From Dokdonella_A sp963758365 (GTDB lineage Bacteria; Pseudomonadota; Gammaproteobacteria; Xanthomonadales; Rhodanobacteraceae): DNA of 64,000 nucleotides. The position numbers and the translations under genes are program-made. Below the pieces are notes generated by a model that was not told the DNA's origin, ran no database searches, and worked only from the letters and a program-made list of their open reading frames with translations. The stretch's first letter is position 1. Every line of letters starts with the position of its first letter. This document shows positions 18,152-27,740 of this stretch, piece after piece. The stretch covers positions 2,728,001-2,792,000 of the forward strand of contig CAVWVB010000001.1 of assembly GCA_963758365.1 (NCBI GenBank), read 5' to 3'.

Positions 18152-19411
18152 TCAGGATCCACCCCGTCGGTCAGGGAATTCGCGCGCACCGAGCGCGGCG
18201 CAATACAGCGCGAGCAGCCACCAGAACAAGAGGCCCCACCACGCCGAATAGAACGCGAGATGGCTGTTCAGAGGGAAGCACATCGCGACCAGCGCGATGG
18301 CGGGCGCGAGCGCGCGTTCGCGCGCAGCCGCATCCGCGCGCCACCATGCGCCGAGCGCGAACGCGACCCCGCCAAGCCAGAGGGCAAGACCGACGAGACC
18401 TGTTTCGCTGAGGATCTCGAGTACGATCTGATGCGCATGCGCGGCGCCGGTGTCGCCGCTGTCGTCGACGAAACGGTCGCCCGCATCGGCGTAGCGCGGA
18501 TAGGCGTAGCGGAATCCGCGCACGCCGACGCCGGTCCATGGATGGGCCGCACTCATCGCGAGCGCGGTGTGCCAGATGCGCAGGCGTCCCGCGGCCGCTG
18601 CATCGACCGCGGCCTCGGTACCGTTCAGCGCGAGCAGGCTGCGCTCGACGCGCGCGCCGAATCGCGTCGAGTCGTGCCAGGCGAACGCGACGATCGCACC
18701 GCCCGCGAGGACCAGTAGGGCCAGGGTCGCGAGGAAGCGTCGCGGATTGCGCGTGCCGTGCCATGCGAGCAGGACGCAGACCAGCGCATACGCGATCCAG
18801 GCCGCGCGCGAGCCCGCAAGCAGGATCGGCGCGACCAGCAGCATTGCCGCGATCACGAGGCCACGCAGACCGAAGCGGGAGCGCGCCGCGAGCAGCACGA
18901 ACGGCGACAGGGTCGCAAGAACCGGGCCGAGCTTGAGATTGCCGGCGCCGAAGATTCCGGAAACGCGTTCGGCCTCGGCCGCACCGCCGAGGCTATGGCC
19001 GAACAGCATCTGCACATACGCATCGATGACCCATAGCGACACGATGGCGGCGACGCAGGTGATCACGAGCGGCCAGCACGCACGATCGCGCAGCGCCCAG
19101 CAGGCAAACCAGGCGAACGGCAGGAAGCGCACGATGCCAGCGATCGTCGACCAGGTCTTCGCGGGTTCGACTGCGGCGAACCCCGAGGCGAGCGCGGCCA
19201 ACCAGTAGCACGCGAACAATGCGAGCACGAGCCGCGGGGACCGATCCCGCCACTCCAACCGGCCGCGCGCGAGCAGCACGAGCGCGGCCAGTGCAGCGCC
19301 GACCAGAGGCAGCTCCGCAGTGCGGCCGAGCGGCAGCAGCACGAGCGTCGCGAGCACGAGAAGTATGGGCCAGGCGATCGCGCGTTCGGCAACAGTCGGC
19401 TTCACGGACAT
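18152..19411 (-). CDS. O-antigen ligase family membrane protein
   Basis: A 419-residue protein with about 11 hydrophobic helices. Its large periplasmic loop holds AAAGRLRIWHTALAM and the histidine segment AHAHQIVLEILSETG, the signature of the Wzy_C/WaaL superfamily. Such enzymes join undecaprenyl-linked polysaccharide to lipid A-core or to other acceptors. It lies downstream of a GT4 glycosyltransferase on the same strand, with a 222-nt gap. A TAGAAT at 19438-19433 (minus strand) suggests its own promoter. Ligase and polymerase (Wzy) cannot be distinguished from sequence alone. Confidence 0.85.
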   Translation of the reverse strand: MSVKPTVAERAIAWPILLVLATLVLLPLGRTAELPLVGAALAALVLLARGRLEWRDRSPRLVLALFACYWLAALASGFAAVEPAKTWSTIAGIVRFLPFAWFACWALRDRACWPLVITCVAAIVSLWVIDAYVQMLFGHSLGGAAEAERVSGIFGAGNLKLGPVLATLSPFVLLAARSRFGLRGLVIAAMLLVAPILLAGSRAAWIAYALVCVLLAWHGTRNPRRFLATLALLVLAGGAIVAFAWHDSTRFGARVERSLLALNGTEAAVDAAAAGRLRIWHTALAMSAAHPWTGVGVRGFRYAYPRYADAGDRFVDDSGDTGAAHAHQIVLEILSETGLVGLALWLGGVAFALGAWWRADAAARERALAPAIALVAMCFPLNSHLAFYSAWWGLLFWWLLALYCAALGAREFPDRRGGS

Positions 19412-19633
19412 TCGCGCAGTGGGCGGATATCCATTCTAGTGGCCTGCAACAGGGGAAGTGGAACAGGAATCGCGCCGGGATCGTGGTGCCGGGCGCCCCA
19501 TAGCGGTGCCCATGGGTCGAGCGAGGGCTAGGCACGGCGCCGCTAGACCAGGCGAGTTGCTTTCAATTCCTCTGTTACAGGTCACTGCTGCGACAGGCGA
19601 AGCCGGCCCGAACCGGGATCCTGGCACGCGTCG

Positions 19634-20749
19634 TCAACGGGCAGCCGCAAGTTCCTCGTAAAGGGCCAGCGTGGCCGCCTGCATGTCTGCGAGGCGATAG
19701 CGCGACAATGGCGTGATCGCGGGCGCTGCGCGTAGCAGTTCCGCGGCGCGTTCGGCGAGCCGGCGCTGGTCGCCCGGCGGCACGCGCCCTGCCGGATACA
19801 GATCGGCGAGCAGTTCGCCGACCCCGCCATGGTCGTAGCCGAGCACGGGACGGCACAGCGAGATCGCCTCGACCACGGTGCGCCCGAACGCTTCGGGCTT
19901 GTTGGACAGTTGCAGCACCAGCGCGGACGCCGCATAGACATCGCGCGCGTCGTCACGCTGTGCGCTGATCGCAATCCAGTCCGCGACGCCGAATTCGACC
20001 GCGAGTCGTTCCAGTTCGGCGATGTACGCTTCGCGCCCGACCTGGCGCGCGCCGAGCAGCAGCAGGCGCGTCGCAATGCCACGCGACTTGAGCTCGGCGA
20101 CCAGTCCGATCGCGGCTGCGTGGCCCTTGAGACGTGTGCCGCGTCCGGGCAGGGTCAGCAGCGGCGCACCGACCAGTTGCGGAAACTCGGCGAAGAACCA
20201 CTCACGCCAGGAATTGTCCGGCTGATAGCCGTAGCGATAGACGTTCTGGTCGATGCCGCGCGGGATCACCACAAGTCTGCCGGGATCGGCGCTGCGGTAG
20301 TTGCGCAGCAGGTAGTCGCGCACCGTGTTGGACACGCAGATCACGCGTTCGCCGCGCGCCATGATCGAACTGTAGCGACCCGCGCTGTTGAGGCCGTGCG
20401 CGGTGGTCATGAAATGCGGTCGCGGCGACAGCCCGCGCACCGCGAGCCAGCCGAGCCACGCCGGCATCCGCGAGCGCGCATGCACGATGTCCGGCCGCTC
20501 GCGCCGCAGCAGCGCGCGCAGCGCCGGTACACGCGCAAGACTCCTGAGCGACTTGACTCCAATCGGCATCGCCACGTGCTCGCTGCCGTCGCCGACCAGC
20601 CGCGCGACGAGGCGACCGCCACCCGAAACCACGATGGAGCGATGACCCGCCTCGACCAGCGCGCGCGCGACCTCGAGCGCCGACTGCTCGGCGCCCCCCG
20701 CCTCGAGGGCGGGCAGCAGCTGCATGACGGTCAGGCGCGGCTTCGCCAT
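19634..20749 (-). CDS. Glycosyltransferase family 4 protein
   Basis: A 371-residue GT-B glycosyltransferase. The N-terminal acceptor domain opens with VMQLLPALEAGGAEQSALE. The C-terminal donor domain has GRGTRLKGH and the EX7E-like segment SNKPEAFGRTVVEAISLCRP of family GT4 (Glu in PEAFG and VVEA). It is probably a cytoplasmic enzyme adding a sugar to LPS core or a surface glycan, consistent with the O-antigen ligase-like gene downstream and the lipid A genes nearby. The sugar and acceptor cannot be read. The zf-CHCC gene ends 13 nt upstream on the same strand. Confidence 0.88.
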   Translation of the reverse strand: MAKPRLTVMQLLPALEAGGAEQSALEVARALVEAGHRSIVVSGGGRLVARLVGDGSEHVAMPIGVKSLRSLARVPALRALLRRERPDIVHARSRMPAWLGWLAVRGLSPRPHFMTTAHGLNSAGRYSSIMARGERVICVSNTVRDYLLRNYRSADPGRLVVIPRGIDQNVYRYGYQPDNSWREWFFAEFPQLVGAPLLTLPGRGTRLKGHAAAIGLVAELKSRGIATRLLLLGARQVGREAYIAELERLAVEFGVADWIAISAQRDDARDVYAASALVLQLSNKPEAFGRTVVEAISLCRPVLGYDHGGVGELLADLYPAGRVPPGDQRRLAERAAELLRAAPAITPLSRYRLADMQAATLALYEELAAAR

Positions 20750-20762
20750 CCGGCTTGCTCGC

Positions 20763-20972
20763 TCAGCCCACGAGATCGAATTCGGCGCCGCAGTACGGGC
20801 ACTTGGCGTGACCGCCCTGTTCGGCGATCGGCAGATACACCTTCGGATGCGAATTCCACAGCGACATCGCGGGCATCGGGCAACTCAGAGGCAGGTCGGC
20901 ACGCCCGACCTGGTAGCGGTTCCGGGCATTGGCGGGAATACGCGTCTCCGCGGCGGGATCGGGTCGCGACAT
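20763..20972 (-). CDS. Zinc-finger domain-containing protein (zf-CHCC)
   Basis: A 69-residue protein ending in a CHCC zinc-finger (PF10276): Cys in LPLSCPMP, His in WNSHPKVYLP, and the pair in HAKCPYCGAEF. The family is related to a mitochondrial complex I accessory subunit, and its bacterial role is unknown. The second ATG (20972) is chosen over 20984 because the minus strand has GGAG about 8 nt before it. The GT4 gene follows after 13 nt, so they may be co-transcribed, though a functional link is not obvious. Confidence 0.85.
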   Translation of the reverse strand: MSRPDPAAETRIPANARNRYQVGRADLPLSCPMPAMSLWNSHPKVYLPIAEQGGHAKCPYCGAEFDLVG

Positions 20973-21160
20973 GCTCTGCTCCATGGACAGGGCTCAAAAG
21001 TCTAACAGCACAAGACGTGCCAACTGCGGCCCGGGCGACCCGTGATCCGCTTCACGTCCGGCCTGCGAATCCGTCACCCCACGCGTCTGCAGCGGGTGCC
21101 CTAGAATATCCGCACCGGAACCCACCGGGCCGCAACGACTTTCTGGAAGGGAGGAAGCAC

Positions 21161-22420
21161 GTGGATATCAACAAGCTGATTGCACGCGTCAAGGCGATCC
21201 TGATGACGCCGAAGACCGAATGGCCGGTCATCGCCGCCGAACCCGCGACAGTCGCGGACCTCTACAAGAACTACATCCTGGTGCTGGCCGCGATTCCAGC
21301 GGTGGCCGGCTTCATCAAGGGCAGCCTGATCGGCTACGGAGCCTTCGGATTCCACTATCGCGTGCCGTTCGGCACCGGCATCACGACGATGGTCGTGGGC
21401 TATGCGCTGACTCTCGTGCTGGTCTATGTGGTGGCCCTGATCGTGGATGCGCTGGCGCCGAACTTCGGCGGCGAGAAGAACCAGGTGCAGGCGCTGAAAG
21501 CCGTCGCCTATTCCTATACCGCAAGCTGGATCGCCGGTATCGCGCTGATCGTGCCGGGCATCGGCTGGCTGGTCGCGCTGGCCGGCGCGATCTACGCCAT
21601 CTACCTGCTCTACCTGGGCCTGCCGCCGACGATGAAGGCCCCTGCCGAGAAGGCGGGCGGTTACACCGCGGTGACCGTCATCATCGCGATCGTGCTCGGC
21701 TGGATCATCGCGATTGTCGTCGCCGGCATGGCGGGAACCGGCGCATTGATGGGCGGTGCCTTGAGCCATTCGAGTCTCGGCGGCAGTGCCGGAGAAGTCA
21801 CGATCGACAAGGACAGCACGCTCGGCAAGCTCGACGCGTGGAGCAAGAAGATGGAAGCGGCCGGCAAGCAGATGGACAGCGCGCAGAAGTCGGGGGACGC
21901 CGAAGCGCAGGGCAAGGCGCTCGGCGCGGTGATCGGTGCCGCGATGGGCGGCGGCAAGGTCGAGGCACTCGCGCCCGACATGCTCAAGCCGTTCATTCCG
22001 CAGACCCTCGCCGGACTGAACCGCACCGAGATTTCCGCCGAGCGCAACGGCGCCATGGGCATGCAGGTTTCGGAGGCGCACGCGTCCTATTCTGACGGTG
22101 CCAAACGCAATCTGCGTCTGGAAGTGACCGACATGGGCAGCGTCAAGGGACTGATGGGCCTGGCCAGCGGCTTCGCGCCGGAAAGTGAACGCGAGACCGA
22201 ACATGGCTACGAGAAGACCTTCAAGCAGGACGGCCGCCTCGTCCACGAGGAATGGGACAGTCAGAGCCAGCGCGGCGAGTACAGCATCGTCCTCGGCAAT
22301 CGGTTCAGCGTGAAGGTCTCGGGCAATGCCGACAGCATCGACCAGATCAAGGCCGCGGTCGCGAGCATCGATCTGGCCGGTCTCGAGGCGCTCAGGGAAC
22401 AGGGCGTCAAAAAGGGTTGA
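21161..22420 (+). CDS. Yip1-like membrane protein with soluble C-terminal domain
   Basis: A 419-residue protein beginning at a GTG after a strong GGAAGGGAGG ribosome site. Residues 1-200 form a Yip1-type membrane domain: ARVKAILMTPKTEWPVIAAE, then five hydrophobic helices including TTMVVGYALTLVLVYVVALI. Residues 225-419 are soluble, with a Lys/Ala-rich helix (SKKMEAAGKQMDSAQKSGD) and a beta-rich part ending in DLAGLEALREQG. A TAGAAT at 21102 may be its -10 box. Yip1 homologues bend membranes in eukaryotes; the bacterial role is not established. No operon partner follows, as yceI is convergent. Confidence 0.82.
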   Translation: MDINKLIARVKAILMTPKTEWPVIAAEPATVADLYKNYILVLAAIPAVAGFIKGSLIGYGAFGFHYRVPFGTGITTMVVGYALTLVLVYVVALIVDALAPNFGGEKNQVQALKAVAYSYTASWIAGIALIVPGIGWLVALAGAIYAIYLLYLGLPPTMKAPAEKAGGYTAVTVIIAIVLGWIIAIVVAGMAGTGALMGGALSHSSLGGSAGEVTIDKDSTLGKLDAWSKKMEAAGKQMDSAQKSGDAEAQGKALGAVIGAAMGGGKVEALAPDMLKPFIPQTLAGLNRTEISAERNGAMGMQVSEAHASYSDGAKRNLRLEVTDMGSVKGLMGLASGFAPESERETEHGYEKTFKQDGRLVHEEWDSQSQRGEYSIVLGNRFSVKVSGNADSIDQIKAAVASIDLAGLEALREQGVKKG

Positions 22421-22581
22421 GCGCCGCTGATTCCTCGCCGCGCCGAAGAATGGCGCGCTGAACACTTCCGTGAGTGGCATGATCGGCGCGCTGCGCCGAA
22501 CAGCACCGCGTCGTCACCTTGCGGGGGACACGGCCAGACGACGCGCCGCGACCGTACGCGGACCGCAACAGCGACCTTGCG

Positions 22582-23184
22582 TCAGCCCTTCCCTTTCGAC
22601 TGCTCCGCAAATGCTTTGGCCTCGATCGCCTCGGTCGTGATGCGTACATGGATATCGTCACTGACCATCGGCACGTACTTGGTGAGGCCGAATTGCGAAC
22701 GCCTGATCGTCGTGGTCGCGTCGAATCCCGCGGCCATCGCCTTGCGCATCGGATGCTCGGCCACCTTGTTGACCGTCACGTCGAGAATCACCGGGTGAGT
22801 CATGCCGTGCAGGGTCAGATTGCCGCTGACCTTGAGGTGATCGGGCGACGCGCCCTTTTCGACCCGCGTGCTCTGGAAGGTCGCCAGGGGATACTGCGCC
22901 GCATCGAAGAAATCCGCGCTCTGCAGATGCGTATCGAGTTTGGGCACGTTGCTGTTGACGCTCGCAAGCGCGATCGTGACCTTGACCGACGCCTTGGTCG
23001 GCGCAGCTTGATCATAGTCGAGAGTCCCATTGATCCTGCCGAACTGCGCGCTCGGGTTCGAATAGCCGAAATGATTCCAGGAGAACACGACCTGGGTATG
23101 GTCGGGATCGAGCGTATAGGTTTCGGCAAGCGCCGGGACGCTTGCGAATGCAAGCGCGGAAACAAGGGCGAGGCGGCGAATCAT
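22582..23184 (-). CDS. YceI family periplasmic protein
   Basis: A 200-residue protein with a Sec signal peptide (residues 1-20, ending SVPALA) and a complete YceI lipocalin-like domain: YTLDPDHTQVVFSWNHFGYS at the start, DTHLQSADFFDAAQYP, GNLTLHGMTHPVIL, and FGLTKYVPMVSDDIHVRI near the end. YceI proteins bind isoprenoid-like lipids in the periplasm and are linked to acid or osmotic stress in E. coli. It is monocistronic, convergent with the Yip1-like gene and divergent from the ELM1-like gene. An AGAGGA is just upstream of the ATG. Confidence 0.93.
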   Translation of the reverse strand: MIRRLALVSALAFASVPALAETYTLDPDHTQVVFSWNHFGYSNPSAQFGRINGTLDYDQAAPTKASVKVTIALASVNSNVPKLDTHLQSADFFDAAQYPLATFQSTRVEKGASPDHLKVSGNLTLHGMTHPVILDVTVNKVAEHPMRKAMAAGFDATTTIRRSQFGLTKYVPMVSDDIHVRITTEAIEAKAFAEQSKGKG

Positions 23185-23429
23185 GGCAAACTCCTCTGCA
23201 GATGATCATGACAACCGGAAGGACCGGAACCTGCGGTGAACGCGAATGGACCGGCGCTCGCTCGTGGTGCCCGGATGCTGCAGGAGTTTGGAGCGTCCGC
23301 CACGGTCGCAAGGCGCGTCGCGTGGATACAGCGTTTCCGCGGCAAACACAATCGCGCGCACCGTCGCGGGGCGCCTGTGCGCTCGCCGCGCGACCATCGC
23401 GCGCGACCGGCCTTCGCTAGGCTGCGGGG

Positions 23430-24422
23430 ATGCCAGCGCCCTCCGTCGACGTTCCGATCTGCTGGGCGATCAGCGACGGCATGGCGGGCAACGAACGCCA
23501 GGCCATCGCGCTCGCGCGCGCGCTCGGTCTCGCGCCACGCGTTCTGCGCATCGGCGTGCGCGAGCCATGGGCCGCGCTCTCTCCGCGGCTGACTCTCGGC
23601 GCGGCGTCGGCGATTCGCGATCAGTCCGGCGCGCGCCTTGGGCCGCCGTGGCCGGACATCGCGATCGGCTGCGGTCGCCGTGCCGCGCTTGCCACGCGCC
23701 TGCTGCACGCGTGGAGCTCGCGGCGCTGCTTCACCGTGCAGATTCTCGATCCGCGCATCGCCACGCGCACGTTCGACCTCGTCGTCGCCCCCCAGCACGA
23801 CCGCGTCGTCGGGGACAACGTGATTCACAGCATCGGCGCCCTGAATCCGGTCGATCCGGCGTGGCTCGCCGAAGGGCGAGCGCGATTTGCCGGATACGCG
23901 GCGCTCGCGGTACCGCGCACCACGATACTGATCGGCGGCTCGCATCGTGCACAGCGTCTGGATCGCGCCTACTTCGATGCGCTGCTCGAGCGCGTGGCCT
24001 CTCGCCATGCCGCGGAGGGCGGCAGCTTCCTGGTCAGCGTGTCGCGTCGCACGCCGACCAGGGTCGCATCGCGGCTGCGCGCCGCGTTCGCGGATTTCCC
24101 CGGCGTGTTCTGGTCCGCGGGCGGCGCTGGCGACAACCCCTATCCGGGCTTTCTCGGCTGGGCCGATCGCATCGTGGTCACGCCGGATTCGGTCAACATG
24201 ATCAGCGAGGCCTGCGCGACCGGCAAGCCCGTCTATACGTTCGCGCCGCGGCCGATCGCGGGCAAGCTGGCCGCGTTCCATGCCGAACTCGTCGGCAGCG
24301 GCCATCTGCGACCGCTCGACGGATGGTCGCAGCGCGCGCAACCGCCGCCGCTCGCGGAGACCGCGGCGATCGCCGAGCTCGTGCGCGCACGCTGGGATCG
24401 CGATGCGATAGGTGAACGCTGA
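23430..24422 (+). CDS. ELM1/GtrOC1 family protein (PF06258)
   Basis: A 330-residue protein matching the bacterial relatives of plant mitochondrial fission factor ELM1. Visible motifs are ICWAISDGMAGNERQAIALA at the N-terminus, IGCGRRAALATRLLH, LVVAPQHD, GGSHRAQRL and the C-terminal block GWADRIVVTPDSVNMISEAC. The fold resembles GT-B glycosyltransferases, and bacterial members are found near LPS genes, so a glycan role is plausible but unproven. No signal peptide is present. It lies divergent from yceI and is followed by 245 nt with no recognised gene before the convergent glnE. Confidence 0.85.
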   Translation: MPAPSVDVPICWAISDGMAGNERQAIALARALGLAPRVLRIGVREPWAALSPRLTLGAASAIRDQSGARLGPPWPDIAIGCGRRAALATRLLHAWSSRRCFTVQILDPRIATRTFDLVVAPQHDRVVGDNVIHSIGALNPVDPAWLAEGRARFAGYAALAVPRTTILIGGSHRAQRLDRAYFDALLERVASRHAAEGGSFLVSVSRRTPTRVASRLRAAFADFPGVFWSAGGAGDNPYPGFLGWADRIVVTPDSVNMISEACATGKPVYTFAPRPIAGKLAAFHAELVGSGHLRPLDGWSQRAQPPPLAETAAIAELVRARWDRDAIGER

Positions 24423-24667
24423 ACGAATCCGGCGCCTGGCCAGGCCACCCGTACACGCCTGCGAGCGACGCGCTGCCGCGCCTGTGCGGACAATGCATCC
24501 AGCGCGGACGCTGCGTGTGCCGCGCACGCACGCGCTTCTGTCGGCCCGAACCGTGCACCCGGGCGCGCATGATGTCTGCCGGCTCGCGAAGACGGCAGCG
24601 ACACCGGCCGCTGAGGATCGCCCACAGCAATGGGGCGTTGGAAGCATCCGTCGCCGTGCCGTTGCGC

Positions 24668-27547
24668 TCACCCCGCGCCGGATTGCGCATCGAACGCGAA
24701 CCCCGCGCTGCGTGCCACGGCGAGGACCTGTGCCGCGTGCACGGCGAGCGCGGCATCCCGCGGCGCAACGCGCGGTCGTCCGTCGAGGGTACGACCAATC
24801 GCGGCCGCGAGCAGCGCCGTGTGCGCGTCGGCCAGCGCGCGCTGGTGGCGTGAGTCGAGCAGACCGGCGCTGCCCACCGCAGCGATCAGGTCGGCGCTGT
24901 TGCCGCTCTCGAGCAGGGCGGGAATCCGCGCGGCGTGCAGAAGGACCAGCCCCTGCAGCAGGAACTCGATGTCGACCAGTCCGCCCGCGCCCTGCTTGAG
25001 ATCGACGCGCCGTGCGTCCGAGCGATCGCGGCCGGCGCGCCAGCGTGCGCGCATTGCAGTGACATCGGCGCGTACGGTCTGCGCGTCGCGGGGCCGACCG
25101 AGATGCTCGCCGCGGATGCGCTCGAAACGCCGCGCGACCGTGCCGTCTCCCGCGATCGCGCGCGCACGCACGAGCGCCTGCGATTCCCAGGTCCAGGCGC
25201 GCTCGCGCTGGTAGCTCTCGTAGGCCTCGAGGCTCTGCACGATCATGCCCTTGCTGCCGTCCGGGCGCAGGCGCACGTCGACTTCGTAGAGGCGGCCGGC
25301 ACGGGTCAGGATGCCGAGCAGGTGGACGACGCGCTGGGCGAGCCGTGCGTAATAGCGGGATCCGTCGATCGGCTTGATGCCATCCGACTCGCCGGCGGCG
25401 CGCGTGCCGTCGTAGAGGAACACCAGATCGAGATCGGAGCTGAATCCGAGTTCGGCACCGCCGAAGCTGCCGTAGGCGATGATTGCGAGGCCCGAACCCT
25501 CCGAGGTATGGACGTCCAGATGTCCATGCGCGGCTGCGAGCTCGCGTTCTGCAATGCGCAGGACGGCGGCCACGACCACAGCGGCAACATCGGCGAGCAG
25601 ACGCGCGGCCGCAACGGCGTCGACGCGGCCGGCGAGAAATGCAAGGCCGATCCGGAACAACGCAGCCTGGCGTTGCTCCTGGATCAGCTCGATCTCGGCT
25701 TCCGGATCGGAATCGTCCAGAGTCGACAGGCGACGGCCGAGTTCATCTTCGATTTCGGCGCGCTGGGGCAGTGCGCCCGGACTGTCGTCGAACAGTTCGT
25801 CGAGCAGCAGCGGATGCGCGATGACCCGATCGGCGAGGAATGCGCTCGCCGAAAAGATCGCGCTGAGACGTTTCAGGGCCGCAGGCTGCTCGTCGAGCAG
25901 GGCCAGGTACACCGAGCGTCGCGCCACGGACTGAACGAGACGCAACATGCGCACCAGGCACTGCACCGGCGCGTCCTGCAGCGAAGCCGACGCGAACACC
26001 GCGGGCATCACCCTGTCGAGACGCTCACGGGCGCGCGCCGACATGTTGCGCAGCGCGCTGCTGCCGAGCAGCGCTTCGAGTTCGCTGACGACCTCGCCCG
26101 GCGGCTCGAAAGCGTGTTCGGCGAGCACGCGTGTGTCGATCGCGCCACCGCTGGCCAGGCCTCGCCAGAACGCCGGCCAGTGCGCCTGCGCGCGACGCGC
26201 ATGACCGCGTGCCTTGACCGCCATGAGCGCGGCAAACTCCTCGGCGACCGCGTCCCGGTGAGCCTGCAGCGTGTCCGCCAGCGGAGTCCATCCGGAGTGG
26301 CCCAGCGCGAGCGCGATGCGCCCGCGTGCGTTCGCATCCGCCGGAATCTCGTGGGTTTGCTGGTCGGCGAACATCTGCACGCGATTCTCGAGCCTGCGCA
26401 GAAACCGGTAGGCATCGCGCAGGCGTACCGCGCGCGCGGTCGGAATGAAGCCGAGCTGCTCGCAGGCAGCCAGCGCCGGGAGCAATCCGCGTGCGCGCAG
26501 GGTCGGTTCGCGGCCACCGCGAATCAGCTGCACGAGCTGGACGATGAACTCGATCTCGCGAATCCCGCCCGGTCCGAGTTTGAGGTCGTCTGCGAGATCC
26601 TTGCGCGCAACCTCCGCATCGATCAACGCCTTCATCTCGCGCAGCCCGGCGAACGCGCTGTAGTCGAGATAGCGCCGGAACACGAACGGGCGCAGGGTAT
26701 CGAGCAGGCGCGCGCCCGCGCCGCGATCACCGGCAACCGGACGCGCCTTGATCCATGCATAGCGTTCCCAGTCGCGGCCCTCGCGCTGGTAGTACTGCTC
26801 CATCGCCGCGAACGAGAGGGCGAGACGTCCGGCGTTGCCGAACGGTCGCAGGCGCAGGTCCACGCGATGCACATAGCCGTCCGCGTTGCGGTCCGCGATC
26901 AGGGAGACCAGAGCCTGGCCGACGCGCGCGTACCAGGTGCCCGCATCGAGCGGCCGTGCGCCGTCGCTGTCGCCCTGCGCATCGAACGCGAACACCAGGT
27001 CGACGTCGGAAGAGAAATTGAGTTCGCCGCCACCAAGCTTGCCGAGTGCGAACACGACGAGCCGCTGGATGCGCCCTTGCGCATCGCGGATCACGCCGTG
27101 GCGCGCGGCCACGTCGTGCTCGGCGCCGCGCAATGCGGCGTCCAGGCAGGTCGCGGCCAGGACGGACGCACCCGCGAGCGTGGTCTCGACGGGGTCTGCG
27201 CCGTTGACATCGCGCCAGATCAGGCGCAGCGCCTCGCGCAGCCGGAAGCGGCGCAGTTCGGTGCGCAGCGCGTCGCTGTCGGCGGCCCCGCCCAGCAGAC
27301 CGGCGCGCGCGTCCGCGTGACGCGGGTCGCTCATCAATTGCAGGAAGTCCGCCCCGAGCAGCTGCGGATCGCCGAGGAAACTCTGGTATGCGAAGTCGCT
27401 CGCAAGAAGCACGCGCTGCAGGTGATCGTCGACACCGGCGTCGTCGTGGAACGGCACGTTGCATTCGCGGCAGGCCGCCTCGATCCGCGCCAGGCGTTCG
27501 TTCAGGAACGCGGCGGTCGGACGCGGCCATGGCGCAGGTTGCAGCAT
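24668..27547 (-). CDS. glnE: Bifunctional glutamine synthetase adenylyltransferase/deadenylase
   Basis: A 959-residue enzyme that adds and removes AMP on glutamine synthetase, adjusting nitrogen assimilation under control of PII. Both nucleotidyltransferase domains are visible: FALGKLGGGELNFSSDVDLV in the N-terminal (deadenylase) half and YGSFGGAELGFSSDLDLVF in the C-terminal (adenylylase) half, with helical linkers such as KLGPGGIREIEFIVQ between them. Length agrees with E. coli GlnE (946). The ATG at 27547 is chosen because the sequence before it is not family-like. The gene is divergent from the LtaS/OpgB-like gene; no Shine-Dalgarno is evident. Confidence 0.95.
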   Translation of the reverse strand: MLQPAPWPRPTAAFLNERLARIEAACRECNVPFHDDAGVDDHLQRVLLASDFAYQSFLGDPQLLGADFLQLMSDPRHADARAGLLGGAADSDALRTELRRFRLREALRLIWRDVNGADPVETTLAGASVLAATCLDAALRGAEHDVAARHGVIRDAQGRIQRLVVFALGKLGGGELNFSSDVDLVFAFDAQGDSDGARPLDAGTWYARVGQALVSLIADRNADGYVHRVDLRLRPFGNAGRLALSFAAMEQYYQREGRDWERYAWIKARPVAGDRGAGARLLDTLRPFVFRRYLDYSAFAGLREMKALIDAEVARKDLADDLKLGPGGIREIEFIVQLVQLIRGGREPTLRARGLLPALAACEQLGFIPTARAVRLRDAYRFLRRLENRVQMFADQQTHEIPADANARGRIALALGHSGWTPLADTLQAHRDAVAEEFAALMAVKARGHARRAQAHWPAFWRGLASGGAIDTRVLAEHAFEPPGEVVSELEALLGSSALRNMSARARERLDRVMPAVFASASLQDAPVQCLVRMLRLVQSVARRSVYLALLDEQPAALKRLSAIFSASAFLADRVIAHPLLLDELFDDSPGALPQRAEIEDELGRRLSTLDDSDPEAEIELIQEQRQAALFRIGLAFLAGRVDAVAAARLLADVAAVVVAAVLRIAERELAAAHGHLDVHTSEGSGLAIIAYGSFGGAELGFSSDLDLVFLYDGTRAAGESDGIKPIDGSRYYARLAQRVVHLLGILTRAGRLYEVDVRLRPDGSKGMIVQSLEAYESYQRERAWTWESQALVRARAIAGDGTVARRFERIRGEHLGRPRDAQTVRADVTAMRARWRAGRDRSDARRVDLKQGAGGLVDIEFLLQGLVLLHAARIPALLESGNSADLIAAVGSAGLLDSRHQRALADAHTALLAAAIGRTLDGRPRVAPRDAALAVHAAQVLAVARSAGFAFDAQSGAG

Positions 27548-27740
27548 CGCCCGATTGTCGCAGCTGCTGCGCGGAAACGACCAGCCCGCCCTGGCCGGGC
27601 CGCGGGTCAAGCCCGACCTCGCGACTGACGCGATCGTCGCTGCCCGTGGCGGGGGAGCGCGGCCGGAACGGGTAACGTATCAGGTCGCCGCGCCCGTTAA
27701 CGCACGGTTGCCGATGACATGGCATTGTCGCGATCCTGCC

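Noticed and set aside
24423..24667. A possible Cys-rich small protein starting near a CTG after the ELM1-like gene
   Set aside because: The frame has several Cys (LCGQC, RCVCRA) but no standard start codon or ribosome site, and its composition becomes Arg-rich; I do not support it as a gene.
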